A DNA stretch of 64,000 nt. It comes from Sinotaia quadrata (taxonomy: Eukaryota > Mollusca > Gastropoda > Architaenioglossa > Viviparidae). The position numbers and the translations under genes are program-made. The stretch's first letter is position 1, and each line of letters starts with the position of its first letter. This document shows, piece by piece, positions 1 to 64,000 of this stretch. The notes under the pieces are model-generated. The model saw only the letters and a list, made by a program, of their open reading frames with translations, did no database searches and had not been told where the DNA came from. The stretch covers positions 113,165,721-113,229,720 of the forward strand of contig CM054179.1 of assembly GCA_028829895.1 (NCBI GenBank). The letters run 5' to 3'.

Positions 1-119
1 GGGTCATGGTGGTGGTGAGGGGAGCAGCATTAACACTAGATCCCACCCCCCACTTTATTTTTAGATGATAATTTTCCGCTGCCATGTCGGTGCTGTTCTT
101 GTATGTTTGTCTTTATTAT

Positions 120-300
120 ATTGTGCGTTTGTATATATTATGACGTGGTTTGTCTATATTATGTCGTGCATTTGTCTATATTATGACGTGGTTTGTCTAT
201 ATTATGTCGTGCGTTTGTCTATATTATGACGTGCGTTTGTCTATATTATGACGTGCTTTGTCTATATTATGACGTGGTTTGTCTATATTATGTCGTAGTA
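120..300. repeat. About 21-bp tandem array
   Basis: About seven to eight units like TGACGTGCGTTTGTCTATAT. Confidence 0.85.
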
Positions 301-1690
301 CCATGCTGTTTCCGGGGTCTCATCTTTGTGCTTTGGATATGAATTGTGTGTGGGCCAAGTTCAACTTGTGAGATAGCACAGTTATCTACAGTTAGATACG
401 ATTTGTTTCTGGTTCTTAAGCTCAGCTTGTGAGGTACCACACTTATCTACAATTGGATAAGATTTTGTGTGCGGGCCAAGTTTCCTTATTACTAAAATCA
501 GCCAGGGTACAATGATTTCGACACATTTGTAAGAGGGCAGCATAATGTTTCAAGCTTTCATTGCGATAGGTGCTCAGAAACACTGAACAATGTTTAGCGC
601 TAAACGCTAGCAGTCTAAGAACGATAAAGACACGGATGTATGCTGTATGGCCCTTATCTTATACAAATGTTCTAGTTTATCTCGCGCGATTGTTTTTCAA
701 TAACTTCTTTCTTCATAGAAATTGCAATAGACTTTTCATCTTTCTTAGGTTATCTGTCTTGGTTTGTTCCTGTGAGGATTTCGTCTTCCCAACTTTATTC
801 TGAAGGCATTCTACTTGTTACTCTTCATTTGGAGGTGGTTAGAGTCTTATAATGCAGATGGTGGCTGTTGTTTTGTTCGTATTAGTTTATTAGTTTAAAA
901 AAATATAAAAATCATTATCTAAACTGTGATAAGGAAAATGGCGAATGCTTTTATCCTATTTTGTAAAATAAAAGTTTCCGGCGTATATCTACTTTTTCTC
1001 TGGATGTGTTATCTCCTCCAGACTGTAGCCGCAGACCTCTGAATTCTTTGAGTATTATTCCGCAAGCTTTGCAGCATAGATCTATTTTTTTTTTAAATAT
1101 GAAGTATTTTCATAAATTGAAGAAACACAGTTTAGATATATATGTAGTACTTTATATAGTTTCTGGTCCAGATTATCGTTTTTTCTCTCCCCCGAATCTG
1201 TTATCCCCTCCAGACCCGTGCCACTGATCGAATGTTTACCTGTCCGCCATTTTGCTTTATTTCTGGTGCACTTTTTAAATTCATATTTAACCTTTCCTCT
1301 CTTATTCAATTTGTTTTTAAAATTTATAGAAAAATTTTTAATATGTAAGAAAAGAAAACAAAACTATGAAAAGCTCTTTCTTTAATGATCAATCAGTCAC
1401 TGCTCCAAGTTTAGTCTGTCTAATAATGTATTGTTATTTATAACTTGAGTTGAAATTTGCAACAAATATTTTCTCTCAAAAAGAGCTTACGCGACAGCAG
1501 CAATGTGTATTTATAGACACACATACACGCACACGCACACACCCCTCCCCCCACACCCCCCCCCACACACACACTGATTTCATTCGGACTCTTGCCAAGC
1601 AACTGTAAAAAAGTGCACTGATCTGTGACGTCACTTGTAGCGATGTCTGACTACCACGAACGAGGGTATCAAGTGCTCTGTCATCTTGAA
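301..1690. other. No gene seen; AT-rich upstream DNA
   Basis: Only short fortuitous ORFs. A two-copy diverged duplication of a GGGCCAAGTT-containing segment lies at 340-500. Confidence 0.5.
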
Positions 1691-1696
1691 TAGCTC

Positions 1697-1756
1697 TGTG
1701 TGTGTGTGTGAGAGAGAGAGTGTGTGTGTGTGAGAGTGTGTGTGTGTGTGTGTGTG

Positions 1757-1805
<49 letters not shown>

Positions 1806-2057
1806 ATTGGTGTCGTGCATACACACTCCACACTTAGTTCAATTAGAAAAGTGAATTTTCTTACGCGTACGAATAACCAAGATCGATATAGTGTCCAGTA
1901 AGATTGAATAACAGCAGCAAATAGACCGACAATATGTTACTATACCTATACAGTATTTCCCGCACACAATAAATGACATTCTTTTCATGAAAACATTGAA
2001 ATTGCTCAGTCATTTTGCAAATGAATACGTTTGTGTGTGTGTGTGTGTGTGCGCGCG

Positions 2058-2149
<92 letters not shown>

Positions 2150-2150
2150 C
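1697..2150. repeat. (TG)n microsatellites, three tracts
   Basis: TG tracts at about 1697-1803, 2031-2085 and 2110-2145, interrupted by GCGCGTATATAT blocks. Open frames here are repeat artefacts. Confidence 0.95.
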
Positions 2151-2569
2151 GTTCTATATCCACATACTGAATTATTACTTATACATACTAATTTATACGG
2201 TGAGACCACTTTCAAGAACTAATTATATAAGTTATAACATATATAGGGTTTTAATTGTCGACGACTGCAGGGATTTGAACTTAAATACTAAGAATGTTTT
2301 TCCAGTGCTCTTGTACATCGCTGGACACCAAATAACACCCACCCAGTCTGTATGTTCTCGTACATTTGTATGCCATTCCAGACACAGTGATCTTCAGAAA
2401 CTTTGTGGCATCAACAGGCTTGTAATTTTTTATTTTCTGTTACCACATTTATTCTGTTGCCTGAGCAAGCGTGTCGCTCTACAACAGTCATCAACAGTAA
2501 CTGGCAAAGGTTGCCGACATACAAAGACAAACTGACCGCATGATCCGCCTCGTTAATGGCTCTTCACTA

Positions 2570-2850
2570 TAGTGAACGAAATCTCTGATGAGTGAATGCC
2601 CAACACACCAATGAACTAGATCTCCGATGTAAGTGAACGCCAATATACCAGTGAACTAAATCTCTTATGTGAGTGAACGCTCAACACACCAGTGAACTGA
2701 ATCTCTGATGTGAGTGACCACTCAACAGACCACTGAACTAAATCTTTATATGAGTGAACGCCCAATACACAAGTGGACGAAATTTCTGATGTGAGTGAAC
2801 GCCCCAAACATCATGTAACTAATTCTCTGATGTACCCGAACGTTCTCTAT
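2570..2850. repeat. About 42-bp tandem array
   Basis: Six to seven diverged units with the shared core AATCTCTGATGTGAGTGAAC. Confidence 0.85.
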
Positions 2851-3329
2851 GGCTATTAACTATTTCTCCTGTAGCGATTCTACCCCATTTCCACCCGTGC
2901 TGCGCTTCACCTCACTATACCTGGATGGAATGTCGACCATGTGACCATTAACAACGGTCTCTGTGAAGTTTAATTTTACAAATTCCACACTCTCACAAGT
3001 CACCAGTCTCTCTTGTTCCTTTGAGTCTAACTTTTTCAGCGTACTTCCCTTTTCATATTTCTTGTCTGGGCCAAGTACGTTGTTCATTTAACCAATTATA
3101 CAATTACCACCAGTCCTTTTTCTGGAACCATTAGGGTATTTTCTCGTGTTTCAAGTTTGCTGCGTTCATTCAGTATCAAGTTTTCGTCCTAGAGCAGCGG
3201 TGCCATTGAGTGTGTGACCATTAGCATCTCTTGGTTTGCTTTTTCCAGTCGGTACGAGTTATTTATCTTTATTGTTGTTTTATCAGGCAATGTATTAACA
3301 AGGCGTGCGGTGTCGCTAGTTTCACTCTT

Positions 3330-3480
3330 GTGCGATGTTTTCGCTCGCAGTTTTAGATAGTGCTAATACACATAATGACTTCTTGGTCTGACTGTAACTC
3401 TTGTACGATGTTTTCGTACACGGTTTTAGATAGTGCTAATACACATAATGACTTCTTGGTCTGACTGTAACTCTTGGCAA
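3330..3480. repeat. About 75-bp duplication
   Basis: Two adjacent copies of a segment containing TAGATAGTGCTAATACACAT. Confidence 0.9.
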
Positions 3481-3669
3481 CCTCTATACAACTTTGACGT
3501 GTTTCTCTTTTATTTTTTTTATTTGATTAATTACTCTTTCAGTTAAATATTGGTATTTTAACTAGTATTTCAGTAAGTTTTGTTCGAATTCTTTACATTA
3601 AGTACCTTTAGTGTCATTGATTTCACTTAAGTAACTATTGTGGTTTATTGCTTTCTATTAGTTAACACC

Positions 3670-4030
3670 GACCTTACAGTACAACTCTTTGTTCTATCAC
3701 TTGACTACGTCATTCAGACTTGGAAACTTAGTTAAAACCAACCTTACAATACAACTCTGTTCTATCACTTGACTACGTCATTAAGACTTGGAAGCTTAGT
3801 TAAAACCAACCTTACAATACAACTCTGTTCTATCACTTGACTACGTCATTAAGACTTGGAAACTTAGTTAACGCTGATCTTATAGTGCATTAAGACTTGA
3901 CAACTTCGTTAATGCTGATCTTATAGTGCATTAAGACTTGACAACTTCGTTAATGCTGATCTTATAGTGCATTAAGACTCGAAAACTTAGTTAACGCTGG
4001 CCTTATAGTGCATTAAGACTTGAAAACTTT
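3670..4030. repeat. About 60-bp array followed by 41-bp array
   Basis: Three units around CAACTCTGTTCTATCACTTG, then about four units around GTTAATGCTGATCTTATAGT; both share AAGACTTG. Confidence 0.88.
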
Positions 4031-4429
4031 GTTTCATCATTGGCTATCATGCTATTTACATACAACTGTGTGTTATTATAAGTGTGAATTTGTGTGTATA
4101 AATATTTGCATATAAATATATTATGCGCATGTGCGTGTGTGTGCTGCGTTGTTGTTGTGTTTGAGCTGTTTGCTGTTGAGCTCGTATATATACTGTGTTT
4201 GTTACGTGTTACAAGTATGTACTGCATTATTGTTGTTTGCATTTTGTGTTGTATTGTTTTTGTGCATATACTGCACTCTTGTTGTCTGCATATGTTGTTT
4301 GTGTTGAACATGAATAGTGTTGAGTATGTGCTGTATTGTTGGTGTGTTGTTATTGCGTATTACGTACATGTGTTGTGTTGTTGGTGCCATGTGGTTGTTT
4401 GTATTGTGATGATGTGTACGTACATGAGC

Positions 4430-4479
4430 GTGAGTGTGTGTGTATGTGTATATATGTGTGTGTATGTGTGTGTGTGTGT

Positions 4480-4518
<39 letters not shown>

Positions 4519-4549
4519 TATGTATGTGTGTGTATGTATGTGTATGTGT

Positions 4550-4615
<66 letters not shown>
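4430..4615. repeat. (TG)n microsatellite
   Basis: Long TG tract with TATG interruptions upstream of the ABCC-A 5' end. Confidence 0.95.
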
Positions 4616-4617
<2 letters not shown>

Positions 4618-4797
4618 CCTACATTAAGAATTCAGACTTAATAGTATTGCTGGACAAGTTTTGACGTCACAGAAATCTAAGCAATTGTAACTTTTACTTA
4701 GACCTCAAGGGGATGTAAATAACAGGCATTATTGCAGCTTTAGGCCTATTTTAACTATAAGTGTAAGTGGAATTATAATCAATATTTTTGTTTGTAG

Positions 4798-4890
4798 AAT
4801 TTAAATGGAATTACAGTCAGAGATTGTGTCCACGACATGGCGCTCATATTATTTCCTCCTGTTGACAACTTTGTCTTTGTTTGTCATGAA
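4798..4890 (+). CDS. Candidate upstream exon of ABCC-A
   Basis: Bounded by a pyrimidine-rich acceptor (tttgtttgtag) and a strong donor (gtaagtg). It is open throughout in the frame that joins exon 1 in phase 0, with an ATG at 4837. If used, it would add an N-terminus beginning MALILFPPVDNFVFVCHE. Family members normally start close to the FCNGTLW-like segment, so this may instead be a 5'UTR exon or chance. Confidence 0.35.
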
Positions 4891-4986
4891 GTAAGTGTTG
4901 ACACACACAAAATTTCTACTACAGCAAAACTGACCCATTCTTTTATCTCTCGAATCTCTTTTCCGCAGAATATATTCAGTGCCGGA

Positions 4987-43873
<38,887 letters not shown>

Positions 43874-45240
43874 TTCATCTTTAACAATTTCACTTTAATT
43901 CCACGATACAATGGTTTCTGGCTAAAACATAGCAGAGCTTCAAAATTGATCAGAGAGACACAAGGGAATGCATCATTCGAAGATTAAGAAACATTGAGAA
44001 AACTAACATTTACCCTGAATAAGATAGGCCTACAAGGGAGAAAACTGCTACCTTTGGTGGAGAACAAGGAAGAAAACAAGCAGTTATTCTTATTGACTCT
44101 TCATAGGCTTATAGGCATAGTTCTAGTGTCGTGAACCATTCTACAAAACCCCAGCATTCTTATAGAATTTTGCCTGCTTCTGTTGATTACAGTAAGCAGG
44201 CTGTTACTTGTTTAGGTGCATGTTTAGTGCACTCAAAGTTCATTATTTTGTTAAACAAGCAGTAGTCTAATATTGCTCGACAAGGCCCTAAATTGCCTAA
44301 AACAATAAGATATAACGTCTTCCATCCTTTAAGCTTCATTTGTGCTTTTAATTGATTTATGTTTTTCCAGTTTTACCAGCAATTAATTGACAAGATTTGC
44401 AAATATATATATATATATATTTGGTAACCTGGGGACAACAGTTTAAAAAAAAATCTTTATAATTGGACTGAATGTTGTTAAGCACTTTGAACTTCCATTA
44501 CATGACGCTCAAAGTTATTCACGAATTGTTTGTAATAATGCCGTCATTTTTTATTTGACGTCATTATATATGCTTATTGCTCTGATTATTGACGTCATTA
44601 TTTGCTTATTGCTCTGATTATTGATTAGTTCTTTACAAAAATTATATTCTCATTAATAAACTTGTTCCATTTGCACTGTAAATGGCTTGGTTCGAATCAA
44701 TTTAGATTGTATGTGTGACAATAAATGCAAATAACGCAACTAATTAATTAAATATATTTTTTTCTAAATAGTTTTATATTAATCCAACTTAAACCAAAAT
44801 TGTTTTAATTTTTGTCAATAAAAATGTGTGAACAATTTGTAAACAAAGCTGCCTGTGCTAAGGTTGGTGATTATGCAATTTTTGGAATGTAAAGAATGCC
44901 CAGCCACACATCTTAACATTTAACAATAAAGACTAATTGTCATCGGGCAAGAGATGCTATTGCGTAAGTAGGATTAAAAAGCCTCACAGAGCTGACCTAT
45001 ATCTGTATCATAGGAAATGCCACTGACTGTGTCTAACGAAATTATTGTTGGCTAACAAAAGACTCAAACTTCTTTTTGTTTGCAACTCCAGTTAGATGAA
45101 TATAACTATCTTGCTAGAGGACTGACGCTACTGACGTCACAGTTAATACCTCTGACGTCACAGTTAATACCTCCAATTCTGGAATCTTCTAGAACGAATA
45201 GGGCTGTTAGTATAAATAACTGAGGTGCGCTCTGAAGCCA
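43874..45240. other. ABCC-A 3'UTR and convergent intergenic DNA
   Basis: AT-rich; several AATAAA hexamers; no ORF of note. Confidence 0.5.
44655..44725 (+). promoter_or_regulatory. Candidate poly(A) signals for ABCC-A
   Basis: AATAAA at 44655 and 44720, about 780-850 nt past the stop; further copies lie near 44817 and 44927. Position only; no cleavage data. Confidence 0.35.
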
Positions 45241-45248
45241 TCCTGGGA

Positions 45249-45294
<46 letters not shown>
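45249..45294. repeat. (GT)n microsatellite
   Basis: Between the two convergent genes. Confidence 0.95.
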
Positions 45295-45296
<2 letters not shown>

Positions 45297-46229
45297 TGTA
45301 TATAAATTTGCGTTTTGTTGACTGAGCGTGTCAGGTTGAGGCAGATGGACGCAATTAGATGACGTTGCATTGCAGTGTTATCAAGGTCACTACATCGAAA
45401 ATTAAGAACTAATGTGTATTGATTATAAGCAGTAAGAGTAGAAAAGTAAAAGGGAGTAGAAAGACAGTGAACTGTAATAATAGTGAATTATATTTGAAGT
45501 TGGACAAAAGGCTAAAAGTCTGAAAATAGTGCAAGATTAGTGTAGTAGTAATTACTGTATTAAATGAAATAAGAAATTTCCTATGAATATACTGGGAATA
45601 GTGCTAGTTAAGTTGCAACTAAAAAAAATGATTCGTAATTTAATCTTTTGTTACATAAATAATTTTTATTAATTTTTCATTCATCTTTGTGTTAACTCTT
45701 TATCACCTTCACTTTAGCAATCGTCAAACGGGCCTCGAACGAGCGATAATACAAGTACCCATGTCTTTGTCACAGGGACTATTACTGAGAGAAGATTTCT
45801 AGTAGCCCCGCCCCATGACAGTCAGTCAAAGGTAAACGTGAAGCTATCTTGAGCCTATTACTGAAAACATTTTATATGTTTTTGCGCTCATCACACGAAA
45901 CAAACCAGTCCCAAATTTATTTTGTGTTATCAAATTACTGGATTCATTTCACAAATATTTCCAACTCATAATAAAGGCAATTTACTCCACAAATATTTTA
46001 ACTGATCATATAATAAAGACAATTATTTCTCCTGCTCAATAATAAAGACTCTAATTTCACAAATATTTACCTGCTCATACAATACAAGCAATCATTTCAC
46101 AATTTTATTGTCTGCTCATACAATGAAAGAAAATGTTTGCACAAGTATGTTTTTCTGCTTACATAATAAAGTTTATAGCTGTAATACTTGCCCACAGAAT
46201 AAAAGCAAGCATTTCACAACATTACCAGA

Positions 46230-46490
46230 TCACATAATTAATGTAAACGTTTCACAACATTACTGGGTCACAGTATTTAGGTAAACATTTCACAACATTA
46301 CTGGGTCACAGTATTTAGGTAAACATTTCACAACATTACTGGGTCACAGTATTTAGGTAAACATTTCACAACATTACTGGGTCACAGTATTTAGGTAAAC
46401 ATTTCACAACATTACTGGGTCACAGTATTTAGGTAAACATTTCACAACTTTACTGGGTCACAGTATTTAGGTAAACATTTCACAAGTTTA
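46230..46490. repeat. 38-bp array
   Basis: About six near-identical units around ACATTACTGGGTCACAGTAT between the genes. Confidence 0.93.
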
Positions 46491-46492
46491 TT
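46487..46492 (-). promoter_or_regulatory. Candidate poly(A) signal for ABCC-B
   Basis: TTTATT on the + strand (AATAAA on -), about 870 nt past the ABCC-B stop, just beside the 38-bp array. Low specificity. Confidence 0.25.
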
Positions 46493-47360
46493 TTCTGCTA
46501 TTCCTGAAATGTCTCCGTGTTCATTTTCATGCTTAAATATTTGTGTAGTTTATATCTGCTTTCTAGACAAAGCGCCAGTTGTCGCGAATCATTTACAGCG
46601 GTGCTGAAGTCTTAAACACTATTTTGTGTAATGACAAAGCCTGTATTTAATAAAGTTTTAGTTCAGTTGTCGTGAGCCATTTAAGGCGATGTTGAAATCC
46701 TTAAACGCCTTTTTTTTTTTTAAAAGTTATATTTCGGTTGTCACGAACCATTTAAAACGATATTGAATTCTTAAACACCGTTTTGTATAGTGGCCAAATA
46801 ATTTTTTATAAACAGTTTTAGTTAGTTGTCGTGAGCCATTTTAAGCGATGTTGAAATCTTAAAGAATGTTTTAGTTACTGGTTAAGCTTTTGTAGTTAAC
46901 ACTGTAATCCTTTTCTCAGCTGATGGCTTAACTTTGCCCTTATCATTAAAACATTATAATAAAAACTAAAAATACAGAGATACAGAACAGTGCCAAAAAT
47001 GATATTTTGCAGCACGGTGCCTGTGAACTATCATTTTCAAAAAACATTGCTTCTGAAATCATAATGTGACAAATCAGTTCCCGTGAGATCACATTGTAAA
47101 GAAAAAGTGACTGAGAAATCGCATTTTTTCAAAACTCTGCTTGCGTAATCACAATATCCTTTTCTTGTAAATGTTATTATGCTAAAACAGATTTTTGCTT
47201 TTTCTCTTCTTCTTCCCGTTTAAGTGTACATAAATTTGGATAACACGACCACAATCAAAATATATTGGACGAATGTGGATTTCATTATGCATTCTGATAT
47301 GTCACTGTGAAGTCATCATACTGGTCTAGAATGTTGGCTACGTAGGTCATTGTGACGTCA

Positions 47361-63925
<16,565 letters not shown>

Positions 63926-64000
63926 CTTGAACAGAAAATAATACATTTCACTTTTGTATATTAAACAGTTCTACATTAAACACTTTTTTAAAACAGTACT

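Noticed and set aside
1476..2222. HTHTHT and CVCVCV ORFs
   Set aside because: Translations of (TG)n/(CA)n microsatellites; the same reasoning applies to tracts near 4430, 9004, 23196, 53540 and 59400.

Overview
This is a eukaryotic, AT-rich, intron-dominated nuclear window. Spliced ABCC (MRP-type) genes, long introns full of mini- and microsatellites, (CTAT)n and (CA)n tracts and DNA-transposon relics fit an invertebrate genome. I infer a lophotrochozoan, most likely a gastropod mollusc. That rests on overall protein character and repeat style, not on a marker gene. No prokaryotic genes, rRNA or convincing tRNA genes were seen.

Layout: 1-4797 is repeat-rich upstream DNA. 4987-43873 (+) is a complete gene, here called ABCC-A. 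I assembled it as 34 coding exons whose reading phases all fit, giving about 1577 residues in the full order TMD0-L0-TMD1-NBD1-L1-TMD2-NBD2 of MRP1/ABCC1-type exporters. 43874-47360 is a short gap between gene ends. 47361-63925 (-) is the 3' part of a second MRP1-like gene, ABCC-B, from the L1 linker through TMD2 and NBD2 to the stop, in 13 exons. Its 5' half lies beyond the right edge. The genes converge tail to tail. Nine of the 12 exon lengths shared from the end of L1 to the stop are identical and phases match throughout, so they are paralogues from an inverted local duplication.

Both products should be polytopic membrane ATPases. The family exports glutathione, glucuronide and sulfate conjugates and other organic anions using paired ABC domains; substrates here are unknown. 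In ABCC-A, NBD2 keeps its catalytic residues while NBD1 has Asp at the catalytic-Glu position (normal for ABCC) and Asn in place of the H-loop His (unusual).

The most unusual signal is architectural. Many intronic tandem arrays directly abut an exon and contain a copy of that exon edge plus its splice site, producing series of decoy acceptors or donors. Clear cases are at ABCC-A exons 11, 13, 17, 24 and 33 and at ABCC-B exons ending at 49691, 53267, 54077 and 58894 and starting at 61201. Other points are four GC-AG introns among about 45, a 2289-bp DNA transposon with its empty site preserved in the next repeat unit, a hAT-like element, an 80-bp palindromic element, and a 33-bp by about 34 array open in frames on both strands. 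No transcript data were available; exon calls rest on homology remembered for the family, splice signals and phase bookkeeping.
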